Source: Mycolicibacterium rufum
GTDB taxonomy: Bacteria > Actinomycetota > Actinomycetes > Mycobacteriales > Mycobacteriaceae
Assembly: GCF_022374875.2 (NCBI RefSeq)
Contig: NZ_CP092427.2
Span: 1,426,001-1,490,000, forward strand
DNA length: 64,000 bases
Direction of reading: 5' to 3'
The notes under the pieces were generated by a model. The model searched no databases and was not told where the DNA came from. It was given only the letters and a program-made list of their open reading frames with translations. The translations under genes and the position numbers were made by a program. Below, in pieces: positions 45,459 through 54,651 of the stretch (position 1 is the stretch's first letter; each line of letters opens with the position of its first letter).

Positions 45459-46283
45459 TCAGCTCCTGCTCCCCCGTGCGGTAATCCCAAAAGTATTTGC
45501 AGGCGCAAATCTTTCGCCGAGTGACTGCAGCTGGGGAGACTGAGTTGAGAAGTAACGGTCGACCTCGACCTCGGTGAATCGTGCCCTGAACAGCTCAACC
45601 AGGGCTAGGTCATCGAGGCCTTGGCGCACCACGTGGTACTCCACGAGATCTGATGACTCGGTGTCCGAGTACACGCCGCGCAGGCGCCGCCAACGCGTTG
45701 CCAATCCGCGACGAATCTCGCCTTGGGTGGCTCGCCAGACGAAGTACGAACCCCAGGACAATGCCCGCTCCCAGCGTTTCTGCCGCGGATACCAAACCGG
45801 ATCTTGAAATGTGACCACCGTTCCTCCCCGGCGCAACAGGTTGTCGCACAACCGCGTCACCACCCCGAGGTAGTCGGGAATGTGGTGCAGCACCGAGATC
45901 AGCAAGATCACGTCGTATTTCGCTGCCTCTCGAAACGGAGCGTCACCGTCGGTGTCGTAGACGACACGAACTCCGGGCGCGTTACGGAACTTGTCGGTGA
46001 GGTACTCGAAGCTGGCTTTCGACATTTCCGTGACGGTCGCCGTTCCACCAGCGGTGAGGACGGTATCAGTGAACGATCCGTGCCCTGCTCCGATCTCGAG
46101 CACCGCGCATTCACCTCGGCGCTGAAGGACCTCGGCGACGACGCCCGCGATGCGCTCGTCGATCCGCTTCCGCAGACTGATGTGTCGCAAATGTGGACTG
46201 CCGACTACGTAGTCGTGACCCTCGCCGTGAGCGACGTCCTGTGATCGCTCGATCGCATTGCGCTGCCCGCCGTTGACCGCCAT
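45459..46283 (-). CDS. SAM-dependent methyltransferase, class I
   Basis: A 274-aa methyltransferase: VLEIGAGHGSFTDTVL is motif I, VTEMSKASFEYL follows with the acidic ribose contact, and YDVILLISVLHHIPDYLGVV is motif post-II. ATG at 46283 follows GGGGG; the frame to 46400 is rejected. Gene order suggests that it modifies the polysaccharide or a lipid-linked precursor. The acceptor is unknown. Confidence 0.85.
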   Translation of the reverse strand: MAVNGGQRNAIERSQDVAHGEGHDYVVGSPHLRHISLRKRIDERIAGVVAEVLQRRGECAVLEIGAGHGSFTDTVLTAGGTATVTEMSKASFEYLTDKFRNAPGVRVVYDTDGDAPFREAAKYDVILLISVLHHIPDYLGVVTRLCDNLLRRGGTVVTFQDPVWYPRQKRWERALSWGSYFVWRATQGEIRRGLATRWRRLRGVYSDTESSDLVEYHVVRQGLDDLALVELFRARFTEVEVDRYFSTQSPQLQSLGERFAPANTFGITARGSRS

Positions 46284-46502
46284 CTCTGTACCCCCGCCTC
46301 GAAGCCGAACTTGGTCCGATCGGCCCATAGTAGACGCGCGTCGACCGAACGACCACCAACGGGTCAGCGACTTATGTGCAAGGCTCTGCGGTTTTGGCAA
46401 ACATCGCTGCCCACCCTCGACCTCATCGCGGTGCGTCCTCCGAGGACGCTGAGGGAAGATCGGACGAAGCCGCGCCGAAAGGCGAGTTCGACACAGCGAG
46501 CG

Positions 46503-49500
46503 TCATCGCAATCCACCTGCCATGTGGTATTCGAGGTCGGCCGTGTACGGCGCGTTCGTGACCTTATAAGGCGAATTCACCAGCGTCACCACTTGGCCGC
46601 CCCGTTCGAGGGCGATCACCACATCACCGGCCCGGAGACTGAAGTTGCACACGCTGCGCCCGCCCCCGACGGCGCAGGTCGACGTGACGCCGCCGATTGT
46701 CGCCCGCACAGTGGCAGGAGCGGTAGCGAACACCACCACCTCGACAGTATCGACCGGTGGCGGCGTGCCGGGTCGGACCTTCATCGGGAGGCTCTCCGGG
46801 TAGGACGATTCCGAATTCGCGAGTTGAGCTCGGTGCGAGACGTACACCGCATCGCGCACCACCGCGGAGGTGGATCGGTACTTGAACTGAGCAATGTTGT
46901 AGGCTTGTAAGTCCAGCATTTTCCAACCATGTTCAATCGAGGGCGCCATCGCCGACCCTTCGGCGTAGTCATTCCACGTGACGAGCTGCACCCATTCGGC
47001 ACCCTCGCTGACTGCGATCTGCCATGCGTTGGTGGCGGTCTGAGAATTGTTCGATTCCTCGTAGAGACCTTCGCGCGGCCGGGCGTCTTGGAATGCCACA
47101 GGCTGCATCCATACCTTGCCCAGGTTGTGTGCGGTACGTACCAAGTCCACCTGCGACCCTGGCCCCGTGGCAGCCGGATCGACGGTCGACGTGTTGCGGC
47201 CACCCCAATTGCCGAAGCCGTAGCTGATGGGGGCGAACGCCGCCATGTAGTGGTATGCGTCTAGAAAGGTGGGCACGAAAGCCACGTCGAGGCCGTAGGT
47301 GTTGCGCAGGGTGGTGAGGGTGCTGTTCCACCAAGCCGTCGATTTGTTCTCTGCGTAGAACGCGCTCAGGACCACGCGTCCGTCGGCAAGACGAAACGCA
47401 CCGGGCGAGGAGAGGTAGGGCGCGAATGCTGCGGCGAATTGGCCCGCAGTCATTCCCGCCACGACACTGGAACTCAAATCTGCTTGAGGTTGAATGCTGA
47501 ACCCGGTAGTCGCTTGCGCCGCCCGCAAGAGATTGTTGATTGCTTCATTCTGCTGGCTCGGCGATGTGATATCCACCGTGAAGCCGTCGATGCCCACGCT
47601 CTTCGCCTGGTTCACCTCCGTGAGTACATCGAGGTACCGCCACTCCGCGCTGTCGATCGGATCGCGCGGAAGGGGACGGTCGCGAAGGTATCCACCGTAG
47701 GCCGAATGAATTCCATTCTCTCCGAGGATGTTCAAGAGCTCAGTGGTGTAGTAGTCGATGGCTGCCGGTAGATTGTCGTAGGAGATCGGCATCCACGGAA
47801 CATAATGGGCGAACACCTTCTGGCTGGTTGGCCCAATGGGCATGTCGAAAGGCAGATAGGGTGTCGCCGCAACTGTGCCAGCCACCGCAAGGGGCACGCT
47901 GACCTTGAGTGTCTTGGTCACCAACGAGTCGCTGACTGCAATCGTGAAGGTGTCAGCGGCCCCGGTTCCCAAGGAAACCTGCTGTCGCGCAGTGGAATCA
48001 GGTGTATAGGTGTACGTGCCGGTGACGGCGTCGATGGTCACTGTGCCGCGAGCGGGTGATGTGACGATCGCGTACGTCAGTTGATCGCCGTCGGCATCGG
48101 AGATATTGAGAGACCCCCTGACGGCACCGGTCGTGGGGTCGGGCGTGCTCGCCGTAGGTGCTCCAGCAGCGGCGGGAGCGGTGTTGCCCCGCACGAAAGT
48201 CAGTGTCCGAAGGGTCCCGTCGGCCTGGTCGGTGACATACAAAGTCGTTCCATCGGTGCTGATGGCAAGCATATGGGTGCTCGCTTCGGCGGCGGGATCG
48301 GTGGCGACGGAGGTGATGATGGTATTGCTGACGGTATCCATCAAGGTGACTTTGTCGTCCGCAGTGGCGATGTACGCGGTCTTCCCGTCGGGGCTGATCA
48401 CCACACTCCAGGGCTGAACGCCGACAGTGACGGTCGCGGCGACCTTTCGAGTGGCGGTGTTGATCACCGACACAGTGTTGGCGCCGGAATTCGCCACGTA
48501 AAGGCGCTTACCGTCCGGGGTGACGGCCACACTGGAGGGGTTGGTGCCCACGCGGATTGAACTGACAACACGATTGGTGCCGGTGTTGATCACGCTGACG
48601 TTCTTCGACCCGAAGTTCACGACATAGAGGCGGCTACCGTCGGGACTAACGGCGATACCACCCGGCGTTGAACCAACCCTGACGGTCGTGAGCACCTTAT
48701 CGTTGAGGGTACTGATCACTACGACACGGTTCGTCCCGGACTGGGTGACGTATGAGCGAGTCCCATTTGGGCTCAGCACAATTCCGTACGACTGTCCGGT
48801 GCCGATAGAGGTAGTCGCAACCACCGTGTTGGTTGCGGAATCGATTACCGATACCGCGCCGGAGCCGGCGACATAAACCCGACCCGATTCTGCGTCGACG
48901 GCCAGTGCGGCCGGATTGGCGACCACCGGAATAGTGGAAATCACTCTGTTGGTGCCGATGTCAATCACCGACACCGATCCTCCAGCTTGATTGGCCACGT
49001 AGGCATAGCCACCCGCAACAGCTACCCCGTTCGGACCGGACCCGACACCGACATCAGCTTTGACGCTCAGCACCGACGGCAGAATCGGGCAAGAGACGCT
49101 GATAGACGAACTGTTCACCCCATCGCGAGCCGTAACGGTGAACGAATCGAAGTCACCGGTAGCGGTCACACCCGCCCACAGCCGGGCGATCAATGCCGGC
49201 GTGTACGAATAGGTTCCGTCCGAACTGACGTTCACTGATCCCTTCAAGGGGAGGCCAGTCACCTGATAAGTCAGTGAACGACCGTCCGTGGCGGCCACGT
49301 TCAGGGATCCGATGACTACCCCGGTTACCGCATTCGGCACACCCACTGACGCCGTCCCGACCAACGCGGGTGCTGGTGCGGTGCTCGTGCCACCGCTCGC
49401 AGTGGCCACTGCTCGTGAGCTCGGGATCTTCCGACCGGCAACACCACCTTCTATTTGGTTTCGAATCCAGCCGATCATGGCCAAAAGCAGCGGTGAACTG

Positions 49501-50261
49501 CGCGGCGTTGGTGGGGTGCTCTGTAGCGCTTCGGGTCTCGTCAACGGAATGTGTTTGCTGACAGGTGCATACCGCGTGGACGTGGCGATATCGACGGTCG
49601 CGTTGCCTTGATCGGTCCGGTCTGCGAGCGTCGGCACGGCCCCGGGCGAGTTGACCGTCTCAGTGGTGGAAGAACTGGATGACGCCGCGCTCGCGGCTGT
49701 TTCAGTCTCGGCCGAGGCGGAGGTGTCTAGCGGCGGAGGGATGGTCCCTCGCTCGGGCTCTGTCGCCGGCGCCGGCTGGCGCTCTCTCCAACGACGTTCT
49801 GCGCTCCGCTGACCGTTGGCGAGCGACTTCGTGTGTCTCGCGGATGACTGTTCGTCCGACACGGCATCGAGTCCGTCGGCGCCCGGTTCGTCCGCCCTCG
49901 AAGCGCCGTCGGTGACCAGCGGGCCATCCGCGGGCGCCTCGTCGTGGTCGGTCGCTGTTGACTCTTCACCGGTGTCCGCAGGACTCAGCTCGTCAACCTG
50001 TCGATCAACTGGCGTCGTCGCGAGAGCCGAGCCGCCTGTCCCCGCCTTCGGCGTTCCGTTGAACCTTCCAGATTTCGCTTCGTGGGGGGGCCTGCGTGTA
50101 TGGGTGGGTATCCCGCGATCGGCATGGCCCGGAGCCACCGCCGCGGTGTCGCCGCTCGTTGCGTCAGCGAACGCCGTTGCCGGCGCTGCGACGACGACCA
50201 ACCCAACACCGAGCGCACACGCCAACGGGCCGACCCGTCCCACGAATCTTGCACTGTTCAC
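46503..50261 (-). CDS. Secreted multidomain protein: Ig-like/VCBS, YVTN beta-propeller, VCBS, GH71
   Basis: A 1252-aa exported protein. Residues 1-34 are a signal peptide; 35-300 a Thr/Ser/Pro/Asp-rich disordered region; 300-395 a first VCBS/cadherin-like domain (GSLNVAATDGRSLTYQVTG); 400-690 seven YVTN-type propeller repeats (SPDGSRLYVVNFGSKNVSVIN and similar); 700-793 a second VCBS domain; 800-1252 a GH71-type domain with FAHYVPWMPISYDN, GRVVLSAFYAEN and VQLVTWNDYAEGSAMAP, like the gene at 43894-45393. The first two thirds probably serve for display and binding on the surface. First gene of the island on the minus strand. Confidence 0.82.
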   Translation of the reverse strand: MNSARFVGRVGPLACALGVGLVVVAAPATAFADATSGDTAAVAPGHADRGIPTHTRRPPHEAKSGRFNGTPKAGTGGSALATTPVDRQVDELSPADTGEESTATDHDEAPADGPLVTDGASRADEPGADGLDAVSDEQSSARHTKSLANGQRSAERRWRERQPAPATEPERGTIPPPLDTSASAETETAASAASSSSSTTETVNSPGAVPTLADRTDQGNATVDIATSTRYAPVSKHIPLTRPEALQSTPPTPRSSPLLLAMIGWIRNQIEGGVAGRKIPSSRAVATASGGTSTAPAPALVGTASVGVPNAVTGVVIGSLNVAATDGRSLTYQVTGLPLKGSVNVSSDGTYSYTPALIARLWAGVTATGDFDSFTVTARDGVNSSSISVSCPILPSVLSVKADVGVGSGPNGVAVAGGYAYVANQAGGSVSVIDIGTNRVISTIPVVANPAALAVDAESGRVYVAGSGAVSVIDSATNTVVATTSIGTGQSYGIVLSPNGTRSYVTQSGTNRVVVISTLNDKVLTTVRVGSTPGGIAVSPDGSRLYVVNFGSKNVSVINTGTNRVVSSIRVGTNPSSVAVTPDGKRLYVANSGANTVSVINTATRKVAATVTVGVQPWSVVISPDGKTAYIATADDKVTLMDTVSNTIITSVATDPAAEASTHMLAISTDGTTLYVTDQADGTLRTLTFVRGNTAPAAAGAPTASTPDPTTGAVRGSLNISDADGDQLTYAIVTSPARGTVTIDAVTGTYTYTPDSTARQQVSLGTGAADTFTIAVSDSLVTKTLKVSVPLAVAGTVAATPYLPFDMPIGPTSQKVFAHYVPWMPISYDNLPAAIDYYTTELLNILGENGIHSAYGGYLRDRPLPRDPIDSAEWRYLDVLTEVNQAKSVGIDGFTVDITSPSQQNEAINNLLRAAQATTGFSIQPQADLSSSVVAGMTAGQFAAAFAPYLSSPGAFRLADGRVVLSAFYAENKSTAWWNSTLTTLRNTYGLDVAFVPTFLDAYHYMAAFAPISYGFGNWGGRNTSTVDPAATGPGSQVDLVRTAHNLGKVWMQPVAFQDARPREGLYEESNNSQTATNAWQIAVSEGAEWVQLVTWNDYAEGSAMAPSIEHGWKMLDLQAYNIAQFKYRSTSAVVRDAVYVSHRAQLANSESSYPESLPMKVRPGTPPPVDTVEVVVFATAPATVRATIGGVTSTCAVGGGRSVCNFSLRAGDVVIALERGGQVVTLVNSPYKVTNAPYTADLEYHMAGGLR

Positions 50262-50738
50262 CTGGGTCCCCGTTTCAACTTAGCTTTGGCGTCCAATTGC
50301 CGATTTTCTACGGCGGCCAGGAAATATCATTCGCTCGAGTATCTGCCCTCACCAAATTGCTGAGAAGTCTCGCGGCAGTACGCGCCTCAAGGTGAAGAAT
50401 TCACAGTTCCCCCCTGCAAGCCGTTAACCAGTACATTCCGTGCCGCTGATCCGCCACGACGCAACGGTGACCACGGTGCGCAACCGCCCGGTTCTACACC
50501 TCACATATCTGACGTGCACGTTAGCATCGTTTGCTGTTGCATGGCGGACATTGCCGCCATCGACCGGAAAAAGGTAGCTGTATCGGGTGTATTTCGCTTT
50601 ATCGGACTGAAGTTGCAATTATCGTTATCGCTCATTTATTTGCTGTCAGTCACTACCTCTAGCGAAAGAGCGACCGTTGCACCACTCAAGCCGACCTGAG
50701 ATGCAATTGCCTCAGTCAGCTACCGCTAATGCCATGGT
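50262..50738. other. Right island junction and upstream region of the large GH71 gene, no gene seen
   Basis: About 480 bp upstream of the large GH71 gene up to the right direct repeat. AT-rich patches (50560-50660) are likely to hold the minus-strand promoter, and a CAGTCACTA copy at 50647-50655 resembles the tandem repeat upstream of wcaJ. A 61-codon plus-strand frame at 50514-50699 has no ribosome binding site and no family. No integrase or transposase remnant is visible. Confidence 0.5.
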
Positions 50739-50845
50739 CGGCATCCCGCCGACGGCACGGTGACGCCCATGCGGTCGTCGCGCCGCCGCCGCGCCCGCCA
50801 GTACGACGCCGAGACGCGGATCTCCAAGACGTCCTAGCGACGCAG
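50739..50845 (+). pseudogene. Right 107-bp direct repeat: orphan 3' end of gtrA
   Basis: Encodes the last 32 residues and stop of GtrA (RHPADGTVTPMRSSRRRRAR onwards) with no upstream part of the gene. It is 101/107 identical to 28459-28565. Five of six differences are synonymous; the sixth changes Ala to Gly. The stop codon overlaps the stop of the convergent flavoprotein gene (CTAG), the natural gene junction before the island was inserted. Confidence 0.93.
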
Positions 50846-52222
50846 CCCCTGCTCGTGGTAGCTCAGGTCGGTGTTGACCTGCCAGGGATCGACGTTCTCG
50901 CCGAAGTACTTCCCGACGCTGCGGATCGCGCTGAGCATCGCGTGGTCCTGGTTGTCGTAGTGGTGCATGCCGTTGCGGCCGATCGGGTGCAGTGACGGAT
51001 AGTGCTCGCGCAGGTAGTCACGGATGCGCACCACACTGCGGTCGCGCGCCGGGTCGTGGATCGGGTACGCGAACTTCGACCGGGTGACCATCACCTTCTC
51101 GATCTGCGGGTTCTTGAACCCCAGTTGGTGCAGGTCGTGTTCGACGATCGCGCCCAGGCCGTGCTCGTTGGCGAGCCAGAGGTCCTGGTCGGGCAACAGG
51201 AAGTACTCGAAGCCCAGGTAGGTGCCGTTGAAGCCCTTCGGGCAGAGGTCCTGGGACCAGCGCCGGTAGTTCTGGATGCGGCCGGCGTGGAAGTTGGGGC
51301 CCGGGGTGTACACCCAGTTGTAGGGAATGTCGTAGTGCTTGTGCAGCGCCACCGCGACGGTGATCAGCGACCGGTGGCGCAACTGGTCGGCGACGGCCAG
51401 GATGTGGGCCGGCGGCGCCGGGTCGAGCATGGTGACCAGCATGCGCAGCGGCATGCTGGAGAACAGCGCGTCGCCGGTGAGGACGTCGCCGCGATCGGTC
51501 TCCACCGTCCAGGTGCGGCCGTTGTAGCGGGCGGCGGTCGCCATCGCGTTGAGCGTGATGTCGACACCGGAGTCGGCCAATCTGCTGGCCGCGGCTTCCC
51601 ACAGTTGGCCAGGCCCGCAGCGGGGATACCGGAAGACGTCCTGGTCGGCGGCCTGCTCGTGCTTGGAGAGCTGCCACCCGATCGGCTTGATCCGCTGGTT
51701 GGCCCAGTCGCTGGCGATGTTCTCGGGGTCGGCGAGCCAGGTCTTGCGGACGTAGCCATCGAAGAACATCTCGTACCAGTGCCGGCCGAACTCGGTGGTG
51801 CCCCATTCTTTGAAGCTGCTCTGCCGGGGCTGGATGCGGGTCTGTCGGCGGAACCGCGCCCAGGCAAAGCCACCGGCGCCCCGCACCACGTCTCCGAGCG
51901 CGAGCTGAGACAGCAGGTCCCGCCCCATCAGCGGGTAGCGGACGTACCGGTTGTTGACGAGCATCGCCGAGCTGCGCGGGACGACGAGCCACTGGTCCTC
52001 GGGCAGCAGGGACCGCCACAGGTCGGACACTTCCTCGCTGCGGGTGAAGAAGCGGTGCCCGCCGGGGTCGATGCGCCAGTCGCCGTCGACCTGCGTACGG
52101 GCCAGGCCGCCGATGCCGCCGGTCGATTCGACGATGCGAGGGGTGACGCCGCGCCGGGTCAGTTCGAGGCCGGCCGACAGGCCCGCGGGCCCGGCGCCGA
52201 TGATGAGCGGGCTGCGCTCCAC
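50834..52222 (-). CDS. FAD/NAD(P)-binding amine-oxidase/UDP-galactopyranose-mutase-like flavoprotein
   Basis: A 462-aa flavoprotein with the N-terminal dinucleotide motif IIGAGPAGLSAGLELTRRG and IGGLARTQ, followed by DPGGHRFFTRSEEV. The fold is that of protoporphyrinogen oxidase/UGM-like enzymes; such proteins are frequent in surface-glycan loci. No catalytic assignment is possible. The stop overlaps the orphan gtrA 3' end. It starts 2 bp after the stop of the cis-prenyltransferase-like gene, so the two form an operon. Confidence 0.8.
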   Translation of the reverse strand: MERSPLIIGAGPAGLSAGLELTRRGVTPRIVESTGGIGGLARTQVDGDWRIDPGGHRFFTRSEEVSDLWRSLLPEDQWLVVPRSSAMLVNNRYVRYPLMGRDLLSQLALGDVVRGAGGFAWARFRRQTRIQPRQSSFKEWGTTEFGRHWYEMFFDGYVRKTWLADPENIASDWANQRIKPIGWQLSKHEQAADQDVFRYPRCGPGQLWEAAASRLADSGVDITLNAMATAARYNGRTWTVETDRGDVLTGDALFSSMPLRMLVTMLDPAPPAHILAVADQLRHRSLITVAVALHKHYDIPYNWVYTPGPNFHAGRIQNYRRWSQDLCPKGFNGTYLGFEYFLLPDQDLWLANEHGLGAIVEHDLHQLGFKNPQIEKVMVTRSKFAYPIHDPARDRSVVRIRDYLREHYPSLHPIGRNGMHHYDNQDHAMLSAIRSVGKYFGENVDPWQVNTDLSYHEQGLRR

Positions 52223-52224
52223 GG

Positions 52225-52878
52225 CTACCGTCCCCGCAGCTGCGGGGATCCGCGGTAGTCGGCGATGACGTCGTCGATGTGGGCGGTGGTGAGGTCGTTG
52301 AGCGGGGTGTCGAGGAAGCGCAGTTGCGCGTATTGGCTCTGCAGCGGCAGGAATCCGCTCAGCAGCGGCTCGGGGGTGGTGCGGATGACGAGGTCGACGT
52401 CGCCGATCTCGAACGCCGAGGCGATGTCGCAGCCGTCCTGCTGGGCCCGGCGGTGGGCGTCGCGGAGTTCGTCGTAGGCGTCGTAGGCGGCGAGCATGTT
52501 GATGCGGAAGGCGTCGCCGGTCATCGCCACTTCGAGATCATGCGCGGCGGCGACGTAATTGTCGGGCAACGCTTTTCGATCGCCGTGCAGGCGCAGGCTG
52601 CAGACGGTGGCGTCGAAGTGGGTGGGGATCAGGGTGGTGAGGAACGTCAGCGACGCCTGGTAGACGGCGTCGAGTTCGTCGGGGGTGCGGCCGAGGTTGG
52701 CCCGGCTGAGGTTGTACACGGTGACGGTCCGGACGTCGTGGCGTTGCAGCGTCTGCAGAATCTCGATGACCTTGTGGGCGCCCCGTAGGTAGGCCCCGGC
52801 CAGGGTGGTGCCATTGCTCTGCGCCCACCGCCGCAAACCGTCGGGGATCAGCCCGACGTGGTTCGGCCCGTGCTCCAC
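52225..52878 (-). CDS. Divergent cis-prenyltransferase (UppS) homologue
   Basis: A 217-aa relative of undecaprenyl diphosphate synthase. The family's MDGNGRW motif is IPDGLRRWA here (11-19; Asp kept, Asn lost), and the RTGGExRxSNF segment reads IRTTPEPLLSGF (164-175), so the second Arg is missing. The Mg-binding Glu of the AYAELYF segment is Gln in QYAQLRF. Several catalytic positions are therefore changed and activity as a normal synthase is doubtful. It may bind polyprenyl phosphate or act as a partner subunit (inference). GTG start. Confidence 0.78.
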   Translation of the reverse strand: MEHGPNHVGLIPDGLRRWAQSNGTTLAGAYLRGAHKVIEILQTLQRHDVRTVTVYNLSRANLGRTPDELDAVYQASLTFLTTLIPTHFDATVCSLRLHGDRKALPDNYVAAAHDLEVAMTGDAFRINMLAAYDAYDELRDAHRRAQQDGCDIASAFEIGDVDLVIRTTPEPLLSGFLPLQSQYAQLRFLDTPLNDLTTAHIDDVIADYRGSPQLRGR

Positions 52879-52987
52879 AACGCCCCCAACCTGTGACAGC
52901 CTCCCCGCAGCCCAGGGTAGGCCAGCACCTCGCCATACGAAGTCAATTGGCTGAAATCGTCTGCATGTATCCCCCCTGGCGAGCGCG

Positions 52988-54520
52988 CTATTCGGCGCTC
53001 TTGAGAACAGCGAGAACGGTCAGCGCCAGGGTCTTGAGGTCGAGCAGGATCGACCAGTTCTCGATGTAGAAGTTGTCGAATTCGGCGCGGTCGGCGATCG
53101 AGGTCTGCCCGCGCAGGCCGTGCACCTGCGCCCAGCCGGTCATGCCGGCCTTGACGCGGTGCCGGTCGCCGTAGCGGCGGATCTGCATCTCGAACAGTTC
53201 GACGAATTCGGGGCGTTCCGGGCGCGGCCCGACGAGGCTCATGTCGCCGCGAATCACGTTGAGCAGCTGCGGCAGTTCGTCCATCGACGTCTTGCGCATG
53301 ATCTTGCCGATCCAGGTGCGCCGGTCCTCACCTTCGACACCGCCGGGCGCCGACCCGTCCTTGACCTGGAAGGCTTCCGCGGCGGGGTCGGCCGGCCGCA
53401 TGCTGCGGAACTTCAGGCACTGGAACACCTTGCCGTCGCGGCCGATACGGTCCTGCCCGAAGAAGATCGGACCCGGCGAGCTGAGCCGCACCAGCAGCAT
53501 CAGCGTCAGGAACAGCGGGGAGATCAGCAGTAGCCCGACGGAGGCGAACGTGCGGTCCATCGTGTGCTTGAGCGCGAACTGCCAGCCCTTCGGGTTGGTG
53601 TGGGCCAGCACCATCAGCGGGATGCCGCCCATGTGCTCGATGGTGGCGCCGACGCCGACGGCGTCCATCATGCGGGGCACCACGCGGACCTTCATGCCGA
53701 GGTGATGGGCGCGCTGGGCGAGCGCGGACAGTTGTTCATCGGGGACCGACGAGTGGGCGATGATCAGCTTCTCGGCGCCCGACGTCACAACGGCGCGTTC
53801 GAGGTTGTCGGTGGTGCCGAGATAGGGAACGCCCTCGGTCTCGACGGCGGCCGGCCGGGTGTCGTCGATGATGCCGACCGGACGCAACCCGTAGTCGGGC
53901 ACCTGCTGCATGCGGGTGATGATCTGGTGGGCGATCGGTCCGCTGCCGACGATGATGGCCCGCTTGCCGAATCGGTACTTGCGGCGGAGATAACGCTGCG
54001 TCAGCGACCGGCAGAAACGCACCGCCGGCACCAGTACGGCGGCGCAGATCCAAATCTTGAGCATGAGTTCGCTCGGGCGAACGTATGGCGGGGCCACTTC
54101 GCCGACCGGAATAGGCGGTATGACAGCAACGATCACCGCCAACGCGAGGAGCGCGGCCACCGCAGCCGACGTCTCGACCGGTTCGAATTCGTCGAGGAAC
54201 CGATCGCCGAGCCTGCGTTTGTACAACCCACGCGTGGCCAGAATGGCGATCAGGATCGGAATGAAGACCCACGACCAGGTATAGGTCCCCCGGGTGTCGA
54301 TCTGGTTCAGCCAGGCGTGTGCCAGTGACACGGACAGGAACCCGGCCCAGATGTCCAGCCCGACGGTTACGGCGACGTAGCCGCCCTCGTTGCGCAGATA
54401 CTCGATGGCGCGGCGCCACAGAGTCGGTTTCTCGACAACCAGCGGCGCGCGCGCCGCCCGCAGCGGCGTCGTCGGACGCGCGCTCGGCGTGTACGCCGAT
54501 TGCTTCGTGTCGAGCTGCAT
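52988..54520 (-). CDS. Polyprenyl-phosphate sugar-1-phosphate transferase (second copy)
   Basis: A 510-aa initiating transferase with about five N-terminal membrane helices, a Rossmann domain (AIIVGSGPIAHQII) and a C-terminal catalytic region (GPIFFGQDRIGRDGKVF, KFRSM, SMDELPQLLNVIRGDMSLVGPRPERPEF, VKAGMTGWAQVHGLRGQTS). Compared with the other two copies it has GWAQVHGLRG where they have GLWQVSGRS, so it belongs to a different subgroup and may use another sugar. It lies outside the island. Confidence 0.92.
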   Translation of the reverse strand: MQLDTKQSAYTPSARPTTPLRAARAPLVVEKPTLWRRAIEYLRNEGGYVAVTVGLDIWAGFLSVSLAHAWLNQIDTRGTYTWSWVFIPILIAILATRGLYKRRLGDRFLDEFEPVETSAAVAALLALAVIVAVIPPIPVGEVAPPYVRPSELMLKIWICAAVLVPAVRFCRSLTQRYLRRKYRFGKRAIIVGSGPIAHQIITRMQQVPDYGLRPVGIIDDTRPAAVETEGVPYLGTTDNLERAVVTSGAEKLIIAHSSVPDEQLSALAQRAHHLGMKVRVVPRMMDAVGVGATIEHMGGIPLMVLAHTNPKGWQFALKHTMDRTFASVGLLLISPLFLTLMLLVRLSSPGPIFFGQDRIGRDGKVFQCLKFRSMRPADPAAEAFQVKDGSAPGGVEGEDRRTWIGKIMRKTSMDELPQLLNVIRGDMSLVGPRPERPEFVELFEMQIRRYGDRHRVKAGMTGWAQVHGLRGQTSIADRAEFDNFYIENWSILLDLKTLALTVLAVLKSAE

Positions 54521-54651
54521 GCGCGGACCCCCGGAAAGGCACTGAGAGATCCAACTCTAAGTGTGCTGAGCCCCCAGCGATGGCAAATTGCCACCCGCGA
54601 ATGTTAATTTGCCGACTTGAACGGCAGTTCAGTGGCAGGTGAGTTAACTGA

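Noticed and set aside
46311..46910. 199-codon plus-strand frame near the end of the large GH71 gene
   Set aside because: Antisense to the GH71 coding sequence for most of its length; no motif recognised.
48400..49000. Regular sequence periodicity that might suggest a CRISPR or satellite array
   Set aside because: The period is that of YVTN propeller repeats in the coding sequence (about 42 codons); repeats are not identical and there are no spacers.
50514..50699. 61-codon frame upstream of the right repeat
   Set aside because: No ribosome binding site, no family, and it lies in an AT-rich promoter-like region.
28566..50738. Search for an integrase, transposase or tRNA gene that would explain island mobility
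   Set aside because: None of the frames in or next to the island resembles a recombinase, and no tRNA is seen at either border.
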